Source of the DNA: Falsirhodobacter xinxiangensis
Lineage (GTDB): Bacteria > Pseudomonadota > Alphaproteobacteria > Rhodobacterales > Rhodobacteraceae
Length of the DNA: 64,000 nucleotides
Assembly (NCBI RefSeq): GCF_004959935.1
Contig: NZ_SMYN01000006.1
Coordinates: 141,433-205,432, forward strand
Direction of reading: 5' to 3'
The position numbers and the translations under genes were made by a program. This document shows, piece after piece, positions 1 to 9,292 of the stretch. The notes under the pieces were generated by a model that was not told the DNA's origin, searched no databases, and saw nothing but the letters and a program-made list of their open reading frames with translations. Positions within the stretch are counted from its first letter, which is position 1. Each line of letters opens with the position of its first letter.

Positions 1-733
1 CCTCCGTCTTTTGCCACTTCACCACCGACCAGATCACCACGCACAGATAGGCGGCGTTCAGCACGACCAGCGTTTCCCACGGCCAGGTGAACAGCACCCC
101 TGCCGCCGCGACGAACAAGACCAGCAGATAGGGCATCTTGTCGGACGGGATGCGCAGCAGCTTCAGCGACGGCGTGGGAATGCGCGAGATCATCAGAAGC
201 GCCACGCCCATCAGCCACAGCGCCACCAGAACGCCGGGAAGCTCCGGCAGGGTCGGGAAGGCACGATCGAACGCGACCGGCATCAGCGCCAGCATGGCCC
301 CGGCGGGCGAGGGCACGCCGGTGAAGCCGGGGCTGGGCCCGTCGGACTTTGCCCCCACGTTGAACCGCGCCAGCCGCAGAACGCAGCAGATGACATAGAC
401 CAGCACCGCGATCCAGCCGAGCCGGCTCAGCCCATGGAGGGTCGAGAAATAGGTCAGCAGCGCCACCGCCACGCCGAAGTTCAGAAAATCGGCCAGCGAG
501 TCGAGTTCCGCACCGATGGCGCTTTCGCTGCGAAGCATCCGCGCCATGCGCCCGTCCAGACCATCCAGAACGGCGGCCAGCAGGATCAGGCCCACCGCCT
601 CGGGGATGCGGCCTTCGATGGAAAAGCGGATGGCGGTCAGCCCGGCGCAGATGGCGCCAAGCGTGATGAGGTTGGGCAGAAGCTGCCCAAGGGAAAGACG
701 TCGCGACCGTTGAACGCGGCGACGCACCGGCAT
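1..733 (-). CDS. pssA: CDP-diacylglycerol--serine O-phosphatidyltransferase (3' end cut by window)
   Basis: I translated this from the minus strand; 244 codons are visible and the C-terminus runs off the left edge. It transfers a phosphatidyl group from CDP-diacylglycerol to serine in the membrane, giving phosphatidylserine, the substrate of the neighbouring decarboxylase. The complete CDP-alcohol phosphatidyltransferase signature is present (DG-x2-AR-x8-G-x3-D-x3-D, starting DGRMARML), followed by several hydrophobic segments. Start ATG at 731-733 lies one base after the psd stop codon (TGAGATG), so the two genes are translationally coupled and act in successive steps toward phosphatidylethanolamine. 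Few residues should be missing if it has the usual length of about 250. Confidence 0.93.
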   Translation of the reverse strand, partial: MPVRRRVQRSRRLSLGQLLPNLITLGAICAGLTAIRFSIEGRIPEAVGLILLAAVLDGLDGRMARMLRSESAIGAELDSLADFLNFGVAVALLTYFSTLHGLSRLGWIAVLVYVICCVLRLARFNVGAKSDGPSPGFTGVPSPAGAMLALMPVAFDRAFPTLPELPGVLVALWLMGVALLMISRIPTPSLKLLRIPSDKMPYLLVLFVAAAGVLFTWPWETLVVLNAAYLCVVIWSVVKWQKTE

Positions 734-734
734 C

Positions 735-1427
735 TCAGTCCGCCCGGAAATGACGCGCGCCGCGGATGGTGTCCAGCTCGGCCAGCACCGTCTCGCCCGC
801 GATCATGATCTGACCTTCGGACACGAGCGGAGCGACGCCCTGCGGCAGATAGACATCCAGCCGCGATCCGAAGCGGATCAGCCCGAACCGCTCTCCCGCG
901 CGAAGCTGCGCGCCTTCCTGCACGAAAGGCAGGATACGCCGCGCGACCAGACCCGCGATCTGCACACAGGCAACCTCGCGCCCGTCATGCAGCCGGATGC
1001 GCAGGGCGTTGCGTTCGTTGTGCTCGGACGCCTTGTCCAGCGAGGCGTTGAAGAATTTCCCCGGCGTATAGGCCATGCGGACCAGCTGGCCCGAGACGGG
1101 AGCGCGGTTCACATGGACGTTGAACACCGACATGAAGATCGAGATGCGCGTCATCGGCACACGCTCCATCCCCAATTCCGGCGGCGGCACCACATCCACG
1201 ATCTGCGAGATGACGCCATCGGCGGGGCTGATGACCAGATCCTCGCCCACCGGGACCTGCCGGACCGGGTCGCGGAAGAAGTAATAGCACCAGACGGTCA
1301 GCACGACGCCAAGCCAGCCCAAAGGCTCCCACACGAGGAACAGCACGAAGGTTATCGCGGCGAAGATGCCGACGAACCTCCACCCCTCGGGGTGCATCGG
1401 CTTCAGCACGACGTCTTTCATGTGCAT
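735..1427 (-). CDS. psd: Phosphatidylserine decarboxylase proenzyme
   Basis: A 230-residue short-form phosphatidylserine decarboxylase, converting phosphatidylserine to phosphatidylethanolamine in the inner membrane. There is an N-terminal hydrophobic hairpin at about residues 19-50. The self-cleavage site is the G187-S188 pair in IRFGSRLD; autocatalysis there makes the pyruvoyl cofactor and splits alpha and beta chains. AAGGAGAG sits 8 bases before the chosen ATG; an in-frame ATG two codons later is also possible. It is the first gene of the psd-pssA operon. Confidence 0.95.
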   Translation of the reverse strand: MHMKDVVLKPMHPEGWRFVGIFAAITFVLFLVWEPLGWLGVVLTVWCYYFFRDPVRQVPVGEDLVISPADGVISQIVDVVPPPELGMERVPMTRISIFMSVFNVHVNRAPVSGQLVRMAYTPGKFFNASLDKASEHNERNALRIRLHDGREVACVQIAGLVARRILPFVQEGAQLRAGERFGLIRFGSRLDVYLPQGVAPLVSEGQIMIAGETVLAELDTIRGARHFRAD

Positions 1428-1564
1428 CTGGGCGGCTCTCCTTCTACGCGTGTTCGGGTTAAGGGCTTATGACGCAGATCACAACTCTTGAATTCATGCG
1501 GCCTTGAACCATTGCGCCCGGACCCTCGCGCTGTATCGTGGCATCCGCAGGCAGGAGGACCGAC

Positions 1565-2662
1565 GTGAGCCAGAATTTCGGCGAAGAAGACCACGAAAGC
1601 GCGACCGTCATCATCAGCGACATCTCGGCCGCGCGCTGGCTGCTTCTTCTGATCCTTGCGGCCTCGGTCTATTTCTTCCACGGCTTCCTCGTGCCGGTCC
1701 TCGCGGCGATGATCGTGGCCTTTGCCAGCTGGCCCCTGATGCGCTGGATCGAACGGAACACCGGGCTCGGCCGGATCTGGGTGACGATCCTGATGATCCT
1801 CATCATCGTCGGCTTTCTGGTCGTGCCGATCACCTTCGCGCTGATCTATGCCTTGGGCGAATTACGGGTCTGGATCGACTGGGGGCTTGAGGTGAACGCG
1901 GTCGGCGCGCCGACACCGGGCTGGATTGCGGGGCTGCCGCAGGTCGGCATCTGGCTGGACGAGCAATGGCTGCGCTTCATCGGCAAACCGGGGGCGATTG
2001 CGGAACTGGTGCAGCTGACCACCGGCAGCAATATCGGCGCGATCTATCGCGCGATCCTTGCGGCGGGGAACATGGCGATCCATCTGGCGCTGAACCTTCT
2101 GTTCATGCTGATCGCGCTTTTCATCTTTTATCGCGATGGGGAAAACATAGCGGCGCAGCTTGACGTGATCGGCGGGCGCATCCTGCCTTCGCGGTGGGAT
2201 CGGCTGTCGCGCATGGTGCCGCTGACCATCAGCGCGACCGTGACCGGCATGACCCTGATCGCGATCGGCGAGGGGGTGATCCTTGGCGTCGCCTATTGGG
2301 TCGCCGGGGTGCCGTCGCCGGTGATGCTGGGCGTGCTGACGGGCTTCATGGCGCTGATCCCGGGCGGCGCGCCTTTGTCCTTTACGCTGGTCTCGATCTA
2401 TCTTGTGGCCAGCGGCAGCCCGTTCGCAGGGGTCGCGCTGTTCGTTTGGGGCACGGTGGAATTGTTCACGGTGGACAAGACGATCCGCCCGGTGCTGATC
2501 GGCGGGCCGGTGAAGATGCCGTTCCTGCCGACATTCTTCGGCCTGATCGGCGGGGTGAAGACGATGGGCATCGTGGGGCTGTTCGTCGGGCCGGTGCTGA
2601 TGGCGCTTCTGGTCGCGATCTGGCGGGAATGGGCCTATGATGACGATGGGGCGCGGCCCTGA
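1565..2662 (+). CDS. AI-2E family transporter (PerM-type membrane protein)
   Basis: A 365-residue polytopic membrane protein of the AI-2E/PerM family. Paired hydrophobic segments near the N-terminus (LLLLILAASVYFF, then a region rich in I, L and V) are followed by a soluble loop and then about five further membrane segments. Family members have been linked to autoinducer-2 export or Na+/H+ exchange; the substrate cannot be read from sequence. I chose GTG at 1565 because AGGAGG lies six bases upstream; a GTG at 1538 in the same frame has no such site. It is divergent from psd. Confidence 0.87.
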   Translation: MSQNFGEEDHESATVIISDISAARWLLLLILAASVYFFHGFLVPVLAAMIVAFASWPLMRWIERNTGLGRIWVTILMILIIVGFLVVPITFALIYALGELRVWIDWGLEVNAVGAPTPGWIAGLPQVGIWLDEQWLRFIGKPGAIAELVQLTTGSNIGAIYRAILAAGNMAIHLALNLLFMLIALFIFYRDGENIAAQLDVIGGRILPSRWDRLSRMVPLTISATVTGMTLIAIGEGVILGVAYWVAGVPSPVMLGVLTGFMALIPGGAPLSFTLVSIYLVASGSPFAGVALFVWGTVELFTVDKTIRPVLIGGPVKMPFLPTFFGLIGGVKTMGIVGLFVGPVLMALLVAIWREWAYDDDGARP

Positions 2663-2680
2663 CAGGCCGCGCCGGAAGCA

Positions 2681-3223
2681 TCAGCGGCGGCGGCGCAGCG
2701 CCAGCGCGGCAAGGCCGGAGCCCAGCAGCACGATCCCGGCCGGCAGCGGAACCGGGGCCGGAGCCTCGCCGCCCTGAGCGAACAGGCTGACCTCATAGCT
2801 GGCGCCGTCGATGGGCAGTTCGAACCCGCCGAAGAAGAACATCTCGACCGACAGAAGCGGGCCGAAGGCTGCGGCGGCAGCGCCGGTCAGATTGCCGAAG
2901 GACAGCGTCACGAGGTCGTCCCCGAAGCTGACGCCCGACAGATCGCCGTAAAGCAACTCGCCCTCGTCACCGCGCAGGGTGAAGGAGCCGGTGGCGGTGG
3001 TCAGCGGGCTGGCGGTGTCGAACACAACCGACAGATCGGCCAGCAGGCTTTCACCATAACCGTCGGCCACGGCATCGGCGCTGTCGATCAGGAAATCGCC
3101 GGTGCCTTCGGTCTCAAGATAGAAGCCGGTCGCGACGGGCACGTCGATGACGGCGGCGGCAGCCGGGACGGCCAGCAGGAATGCTGCGGAAAGGGCAGCG
3201 GATGCAAACTTGAACATGGTCAC
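2681..3223 (-). CDS. VPLPA-CTERM sorting domain protein
   Basis: A 180-residue exported protein of unknown function. The N-terminus is a signal peptide (FASAALSAAFLLAVPAAAA) and the C-terminus is a textbook sorting tail: VPLPAG, a hydrophobic stretch (IVLLGSGLAALAL) and RRRR. Such VPLPA-CTERM tails are recognised by exosortase-type transpeptidases and direct surface or exopolymer-associated location. The middle is acidic, glycine-rich and probably beta-stranded, with no domain I recognise. It lies 25 bases downstream of the big nuclease gene on the same strand, so the two may share a transcript and an extracellular role. No exosortase gene is in this window. Confidence 0.8.
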   Translation of the reverse strand: MTMFKFASAALSAAFLLAVPAAAAVIDVPVATGFYLETEGTGDFLIDSADAVADGYGESLLADLSVVFDTASPLTTATGSFTLRGDEGELLYGDLSGVSFGDDLVTLSFGNLTGAAAAAFGPLLSVEMFFFGGFELPIDGASYEVSLFAQGGEAPAPVPLPAGIVLLGSGLAALALRRRR

Positions 3224-3248
3224 TTTTCCTATGGAATGGGATGGGCGC

Positions 3249-6200
3249 TTACGCGCCCACCAGCGGGAATTCGTCGATGAAGGTCAGGTTGTCGGCGGTG
3301 ATGCCGTTGCCGCGGACATAGATCGCGTCGTCGCGGCCCAGCGGATCGTCCAGATAGACGACGGCCGTGCCGCCCGCCATCTTGATCGAGGAGACCGAAA
3401 CCCCCTCGCCCAGTGCAATGGCATCGACGCCGACCTCGTAGTCCATGATCGTGTCGCGCGCCCGCACACCGTCCAGCGCCTCGGAGCCGAAGAAGAACAC
3501 GTCCGCGCCAGTGCCGCCGGTCATCACGTCGTTGTTGCCTGCGCCCGAGGCGATGAAGTCAGCGCCATCGGTGCCGACCAGGTTGTCGCGACCTGCCGAG
3601 CCGAAGATGAATTCGAACTCCGGCTCGTCGATGACGGTATCGTCGCGCAGGTTCAGGTTCTGGATGCGGTCGTCGGTGGACGGCCCGCCATCGGCCGTGT
3701 CGAAGGCGGTTTCCTCGGTGCCGTGAACCTCGGCCAGATATTCGGCGAAGGCGTCCTGTTCGCTGCCGTTGTCGGCGAAAGTGGCCGCGCCGTCACGCGC
3801 GTCTTCCAGCAGGTCCACACGGTCACGTCCGCCCCCCGCCGGGAAGGGATAGCCATCGCCGCCGTCTGCCATGAAGCCCAGCGTCACGACGCGGACCAGA
3901 CCTTCGGCATCGCCCACCAGCGCGCCGTCACGCACCAGCACATCAAGATCCTTGCCATCCGCGTCGGTGATCGCCGCGCTGATGATCCGCTCGCCTGCGG
4001 GCAGGTCGGGATCGAAGGCAAGCTGGATGCCCGACATCTGGGCGAACTGGCCGCCACCCACCGCCGCGACGCCGTATTCCAGCACCGTCAGCAGTTCCGC
4101 GCGGGTCAGCGTGACCAGCGACAGGGCGTTGTTGAAGGCCAGCGCCGCCGCGATGTCGGCTTGGCTGATGCCGCCCTCGGGTTTGATGACGTTGCCGGCG
4201 CTGTCCAGCAGCTCTCCGTTCGGGCCGCGCACGAAGTCGGTGCCGCCCGCCGGAACGGTCGTCTCGCCGATGGAGGCGCGGATGCCGCCGCCGTTCTTGA
4301 TCGACACTGTTACCGTCTCGTCGATCTTCTGGGCATAGTGCAGGTTGGCATCAGCGGTCAGGTTGCCGAGGTTGGTTTCCTGGCTACGCACGCCGTCCGG
4401 GTCGTCGGCGAGGCCGGTGCCGGTGCGGTTGCCGTTCAGGAACACGTTCGACACGCCGAAGACGTTGCCTTGGGTTTCGATGATCTGCGCTTCGATGGCG
4501 TCGGCGATAGCCTGAACCTCGGCATCCACCATGTCTTCGGCACCAAGGGCGGCAACGCCCGCATCGTCGGTGGCATAGGCGCCCGACACTTCGGGGTCAT
4601 AGCTGTCCGCGATGATGTTGCCGTCCTTGTCGAAGTCCACGACCAGACGCCCGACGTATTTGTAATTGCCGTCGGTGTTGACCACGGCCGTCATCCCGCC
4701 ATCGGCGTTCTGCAGGAAGGTCGGGTATTGGCCTTGGGCTTCCTCGTCACCGATGGGGGTGTCGTTTTCGTCCAGCAGGCGCGTGTTCGACCCGCCCGCC
4801 ACGATCACGTCCACGCCCGACAGGCGCGAGGCGAGTTCGAACTCGACGTCGATCACCTGCATATGGGCCAGCAGGATGACCTTGTTCATGGTCGGGTTGG
4901 CGGCAAGGATCGCGTCAACCTCGGACTGGATGTCGGCGGCCAGCGCGTCGAGTTCCGCCGAAGTCGGGGTCGTGCCCGCCCATGCCGGCTCTACCGTCAC
5001 GCCGCCGGTCGAGGAGATGCGCGCCAGCGTCGGCGTGGTCGCCCCGACGATGCCGATCAGCTCGCCGCCCTTTTCGACCACCTTGGAGTTCGCGATCTTG
5101 CCCGACACCGCCAGCGGCGCAAGGTTCGGGTCGGTCGAGACATCGAGGTTGGTCGACAGATACGGCATGTCGGTGCCGGTGAAATCCTTGCCTTCCAGCG
5201 AGGTTCCGACCAGCGCGTCGAAGTTCCCCACCGCATCGCCCGAGATCAGGCCCGCCAGTTCCGCCGTGCCCTTGTCGAACTCGTGGTTGCCCAGCGCGAT
5301 GGCCTCGAAGCCCAGCTCGTTCTGGATCTGGATGTCGCCGATGCCGCCCGATCCGAAAACAGCGCCCGATGCGTCATAGAACGCGCCCGGAATGATCGCA
5401 TCGCCCGAGGAGACGCGCAGGGTATTGTCCGCAATGCCGTCATTGCCCAGATCCTGCGCCTCCAGCGCGTTCATCACGGCAGATGCGTTCGGGGCGTGGA
5501 CGATGGAGGATCCGTTGCCCTCTTGGTCGGACATGTGCAGCAGTTCCAGCGTGAACACGTCTGGTTCTTCCTCTTTGCCAAGGTCGAGCCCGACGACGAT
5601 CGGATCGTGGTCCGATGCCCGCCATGCGTCGCCGGTGTACAGCGCCTTGTCGCGCCCGAAATCGGTGTTGTAGTCCAGCGCGTCGGCCTCGTCGGCGTTG
5701 GCGTTCCAATATTGCGCGCCCGTGACCTGCCCCTTCAGGCTGCCATTGGCGATCGCATAGTCCAGCGTGCCCTGCTGGCCGTCGAAGACATAGCTGATGC
5801 CGGTGGGATCGAACTCGGCCCCCAGATCGGTGTAATCGTCGGCGGTGCCAAGAACGCCGTCCGCGCCAGATCGGATCGCGGTGATCGGGTCTTCCATGCG
5901 ATAGGCGTTCAGATCGCCAAGGATCAGCACATCCTCCTCGCCGGTGCCGGTCGGGTTCGTCGCCAGCCAGTCGACCAGTGCCTCGGCAGCGGCAGTGCGG
6001 ACGTTGGACGAGGCGCTTTGCCCGTCGCCGATGTCTACATCGCCGTCCACAGCAGAACTCTTGGATTTCAGGTGGTTGATGACCGCAGTGAAGCTTTCGC
6101 CCGAAGCCTTTTCGGTGAAAGTCTGCGCGATCGAGGCGCGCTGCGTGTTCTCGGTCTGGAAGCGGCTGTCCACGGTTTCGTCAAGGATCGCGAAGTCGCC

Positions 6201-8450
6201 GGTCAGATCGACGGTTTCATAGTTGTAGAGGAAGCCGTTCTTGATCGCATCGCCTTCGACCGCGCCGCCCATCGCCCCTTCGATCACGCCCGCATCCACG
6301 AAGGCATAGGTGCCGCCCGCCGCATTCAGGGCCGAGACCAGGGCGATCAGCGAGGTGGAGCCTTGCGGGTCGTTCTCGATCTCCGTCAGGCCGATGACGT
6401 CCGCGTCGATGGAATTGATCATCGCGACCAGCTTGGCTTCCTGACGCGCAAACTCCTCGGCGTTGTTCGCGCCGCGCGGGTCCTGATTGCCGGCCGGGCC
6501 GGTGCCGCCATTGATCGTCGTGAAATAGTTCAGCACGTTCAGGCTTGCGACCTTGAGCGAACCGCCGACTTCAGGCACATCCTCGCGCGGGTTTTCGCGC
6601 GACAGGTCCGCTTCGGGCAGGTGAATGCGGTATTCCGGCTCCTCGCTGGACGAGGCGCTGTCTTCCGAGAAGCTGATGACGCCGGTGATATTGGTGAAGC
6701 TGTCGCCCATGCGGATGGTATTGTCCGCTGCCATCGCGCCCGCGCCGGGGATGTTCAGCTCGGCCGGGTTCTGCGCGTTGGTGCCGTCATCCAAGACAAG
6801 CGAGCGGGCGGCGACGTCCTGAAGGTGCTGCTCATACCCTTCGACGCTGGGCGCGTTGACTTGAGTGAACGTGTCGATGCGCCCGTCCGAGGACACGCGG
6901 ATCGTGCCGAAACGGTCGGTCTGGAACAGCTCGCCCACGGTCATTTCCTGCTGCACCGTGACGCGCATCCCCTCATAGGCTTCGAGGTTCGCGACGTAAT
7001 CGCCATCAGCATCGCGCAGGACGGTGGCGGTGGGGAATTCGATGGCGACGGCGGTCGGCAGCGCGTTGCCGCTCGATTCCACCGTGACGCTGGCGGGGGT
7101 CAGGCCGGTTTCGCCGCCGAACTCGCCCACGCGGCCCTCGACGGTGACCAGATCGCCCACGGCGACATTGGCAGTGCCGCGGATGAAGATGCCTTCGGAG
7201 GTCGTGGCGTCGCCATCGGCATCCGCATCCTCCTCCTGCACGTAATAGCCGCCAAGGCCCGGCACGATCTGTGTGACGATGCCCTGAATGCGCACGTCCT
7301 GACCCAGCAGTTCGCTTTCATCCGCAGCGCCCGCGACGCCGACCAGGGTGCCGTTCGCAAAGCTGGTGGAGCCTTGGATCTCATGGATCTTCACATCGGC
7401 ATATTCGCCCGCCGCCGTCGTTCCGGCATTGGGCGTGTTCACCGCCGGGTCGTTGTTGAAGTCCAGTTGCGCGAAACCGTCACCGTCGCGGCGGAAGCCT
7501 GCCGGCAGGAAGGTGCCGTCGGGGCCGACGACCGGGGCGTCGAAATGGAAGAATTCGGCGCTTTCGCCATCGGTCACGCCCACGGCATCCACCGCAACCG
7601 GGGTTCCGGCGTCAAGCGAGGCCGTTTCCACCAGCGCGATGGTATAGCTGGAGTTTTCAATGAAATCGGCGGCGATCTCCACGTTCGGCGTGACGCCGAA
7701 GGTCGAGGCGACCAGCGAATTGCCGACCAGCAGCACGCCGTTGTCACCCATGACATGATCGGCGGTGAAGTCGAAACGTTTGTCGATCTGGCCGTTCGAG
7801 GCGATGTCGTCGGATTCCACGACGATCAGGCTGAACCCTTCCAGCGACTGGCCGGGCGTGCCGCTCAGTTCGATATATTCCGGGTCCGCGCCCGTGGTCG
7901 ATCCGAGGACGGCTTCGATCCGCAGTGGGATCTCGGCGGCGAACTCACCCACCGGGAAGGGGTTCGGGGCCGAAGCATTCGTCGCCTGCCCGTCCGTCGC
8001 GTTGATCCCCGAGAAGGACCATTGCGCAGCGTCGAAGCTTGGCGTCGGCAGGCTGCCCGGCTTGCGTGCGGCCCAGCCGTCAAGATAGTCCCATGCCGTG
8101 CCGGTGCCGTCCACGTCGGGCTGGCCGAAGCTGTCCACCAGCGCCTCGCCTTGGAACAGTTCCACCGCGTCGTCGCCGTTCACCGACAGCACGCCCGAGG
8201 TGAAGTCCGGATCGAAGCCGAAATAGGTGTTGAAGCCCGCCGCCTCGGTCGAGACATAGATGTGGCTGCCCTTCGCCGCGGAACCGGACAGCGCGAATTC
8301 CGGCCCGTCCGACCCGCCACCGTTATTCGCCGCGCCGATGGAATATTCGGACAGGTCCGCAATATCGTTCAGGACATAAAGTTCGATCGCTTTGGGCAGA
8401 CCACCCGAAAGCGGCCCGTCGATGATGCCGGTGATGATGAGATTGGACAT
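3249..8450 (-). CDS. Secreted RTX nuclease / 5'-nucleotidase-type multidomain protein (ExeM/NucH type)
   Basis: A 1733-residue extracellular protein. In order I see two lamin-tail-like beta domains (about 1-165 and 175-330), an OB-fold-like module (about 350-470), an endonuclease/exonuclease/phosphatase domain (about 630-955; SLNVLNYF, LTEIEND, LGDLNAYR, SDHDPIVV), a metallophosphatase plus 5'-nucleotidase C-terminal domain (about 970-1500; GNHEFDKGT) and a C-terminal RTX region (from about 1610; GTDGADFI, GGTGADVF). There is no Sec signal, and the RTX tail implies type I secretion, though no type I exporter genes are nearby. It would degrade extracellular DNA and dephosphorylate the nucleotides. 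The metallophosphatase ligands look altered: SDQEG where D-x-H is usual (D975), and GGSNT where GGHSH is usual (about residue 1219). Confidence 0.88.
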   Translation of the reverse strand: MSNLIITGIIDGPLSGGLPKAIELYVLNDIADLSEYSIGAANNGGGSDGPEFALSGSAAKGSHIYVSTEAAGFNTYFGFDPDFTSGVLSVNGDDAVELFQGEALVDSFGQPDVDGTGTAWDYLDGWAARKPGSLPTPSFDAAQWSFSGINATDGQATNASAPNPFPVGEFAAEIPLRIEAVLGSTTGADPEYIELSGTPGQSLEGFSLIVVESDDIASNGQIDKRFDFTADHVMGDNGVLLVGNSLVASTFGVTPNVEIAADFIENSSYTIALVETASLDAGTPVAVDAVGVTDGESAEFFHFDAPVVGPDGTFLPAGFRRDGDGFAQLDFNNDPAVNTPNAGTTAAGEYADVKIHEIQGSTSFANGTLVGVAGAADESELLGQDVRIQGIVTQIVPGLGGYYVQEEDADADGDATTSEGIFIRGTANVAVGDLVTVEGRVGEFGGETGLTPASVTVESSGNALPTAVAIEFPTATVLRDADGDYVANLEAYEGMRVTVQQEMTVGELFQTDRFGTIRVSSDGRIDTFTQVNAPSVEGYEQHLQDVAARSLVLDDGTNAQNPAELNIPGAGAMAADNTIRMGDSFTNITGVISFSEDSASSSEEPEYRIHLPEADLSRENPREDVPEVGGSLKVASLNVLNYFTTINGGTGPAGNQDPRGANNAEEFARQEAKLVAMINSIDADVIGLTEIENDPQGSTSLIALVSALNAAGGTYAFVDAGVIEGAMGGAVEGDAIKNGFLYNYETVDLTGDFAILDETVDSRFQTENTQRASIAQTFTEKASGESFTAVINHLKSKSSAVDGDVDIGDGQSASSNVRTAAAEALVDWLATNPTGTGEEDVLILGDLNAYRMEDPITAIRSGADGVLGTADDYTDLGAEFDPTGISYVFDGQQGTLDYAIANGSLKGQVTGAQYWNANADEADALDYNTDFGRDKALYTGDAWRASDHDPIVVGLDLGKEEEPDVFTLELLHMSDQEGNGSSIVHAPNASAVMNALEAQDLGNDGIADNTLRVSSGDAIIPGAFYDASGAVFGSGGIGDIQIQNELGFEAIALGNHEFDKGTAELAGLISGDAVGNFDALVGTSLEGKDFTGTDMPYLSTNLDVSTDPNLAPLAVSGKIANSKVVEKGGELIGIVGATTPTLARISSTGGVTVEPAWAGTTPTSAELDALAADIQSEVDAILAANPTMNKVILLAHMQVIDVEFELASRLSGVDVIVAGGSNTRLLDENDTPIGDEEAQGQYPTFLQNADGGMTAVVNTDGNYKYVGRLVVDFDKDGNIIADSYDPEVSGAYATDDAGVAALGAEDMVDAEVQAIADAIEAQIIETQGNVFGVSNVFLNGNRTGTGLADDPDGVRSQETNLGNLTADANLHYAQKIDETVTVSIKNGGGIRASIGETTVPAGGTDFVRGPNGELLDSAGNVIKPEGGISQADIAAALAFNNALSLVTLTRAELLTVLEYGVAAVGGGQFAQMSGIQLAFDPDLPAGERIISAAITDADGKDLDVLVRDGALVGDAEGLVRVVTLGFMADGGDGYPFPAGGGRDRVDLLEDARDGAATFADNGSEQDAFAEYLAEVHGTEETAFDTADGGPSTDDRIQNLNLRDDTVIDEPEFEFIFGSAGRDNLVGTDGADFIASGAGNNDVMTGGTGADVFFFGSEALDGVRARDTIMDYEVGVDAIALGEGVSVSSIKMAGGTAVVYLDDPLGRDDAIYVRGNGITADNLTFIDEFPLVGA

Positions 8451-8522
8451 GCCACGCCTCGACTCTTGAATGAAAATCCGGGCGAAGGTGGCAGGGTTCG
8501 TTAACAGTTTCTAAAGGTTTGG

Positions 8523-8540
8523 GTGACGTATTTGTGAATG
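8523..8540 (-). promoter_or_regulatory. Possible Pho box upstream of the secreted nuclease
   Basis: On the minus strand, about 73 bases before the nuclease start, two imperfect heptamers CATTCAC and ACGTCAC are separated by AAAT, giving the 11-base period of PhoB direct repeats (CTGTCAT-N4-CTGTCAT). The match to consensus is only moderate. It is plausible because a nuclease/nucleotidase would release phosphate. Confidence 0.25.
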
Positions 8541-8557
8541 GTTAACATTCTACGTGA

Positions 8558-9292
8558 TCAACGGGTTACGCGGCGCAGGAAGCTGCGGGTGCGTTCATCC
8601 TGCGGCGCTTCGAACACCTGCGCTGGCGGGCCTTGTTCGACGATGCGGCCCCCGTCCATGAAGATGACGCGGTCCGCGATTTCCCGCGCGAATTGCATCT
8701 CGTGGGTGACGATCAGCATGGTCTGGCGGCGTTCGGCCACGCGGCGCATCAGGTCCAGCACCTCGCCCACCCATTCCGGGTCGAGCGCCGATGTCGGCTC
8801 GTCGAACAGCATCAGGTCGGCATCCAGCGCCATCGCGCGCCCGATCCCCACGCGCTGCTGCTGCCCGCCCGACAGCGCGGCGGGAAAGCTGTTCGCCTTC
8901 TCCGTCAGTCCGGTTTCGGCAAGGATCGCGTCGGCACGCGCTTCCGCCTCGGCGCGGGGGCGGCGCTGGACGGTGACCAGCGCCTCGGTGATGTTCTGCC
9001 GCGCGGTCTTGTTGGCGAACAGGGCGTAGTTCTGGAATACGAAGGCCGTCCGCCGCCGCAGCCCCAGAATCTGCGCGCGGCTGGCATGGGCGGCATCGAC
9101 GGTCAAATCGCCCACCTGAATGGTGCCCGCATCGGGTCGGTCAAGGAAGTTGATGCAGCGCAGCAGCGTCGATTTGCCCGTGCCCGACGGGCCGATCACC
9201 ACAACGCGCTCCCCCTGGTCGATGGTCAGGTCGATGCCGTTCAGCACCGTCGTTTCCCCGAACCGTTTGGTCAGCCCCTGAAGCCGGATCAT
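8558..9292 (-). CDS. Polar amino acid (cystine-type) ABC transporter, ATP-binding protein
   Basis: A 244-residue ABC ATPase, the energising subunit of the importer encoded with the next two genes. Walker A is GPSGTGKST, the signature is LSGGQQQR, and Walker B is LMLFDEPTSALDPE. I start it at ATG 9292, whose first bases overlap the end of the permease gene by four (ATGA); a longer in-frame reading upstream is only the shadow of the permease gene. It is the last gene of the operon. Confidence 0.93.
   Translation of the reverse strand: MIRLQGLTKRFGETTVLNGIDLTIDQGERVVVIGPSGTGKSTLLRCINFLDRPDAGTIQVGDLTVDAAHASRAQILGLRRRTAFVFQNYALFANKTARQNITEALVTVQRRPRAEAEARADAILAETGLTEKANSFPAALSGGQQQRVGIGRAMALDADLMLFDEPTSALDPEWVGEVLDLMRRVAERRQTMLIVTHEMQFAREIADRVIFMDGGRIVEQGPPAQVFEAPQDERTRSFLRRVTR

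Noticed and set aside
3147..8504. A 1785-residue open frame on the plus strand opposite the nuclease gene
   Set aside because: It has no domain-like features; the minus-strand protein has several recognisable domains. The long frame is a by-product of high GC and codon bias.
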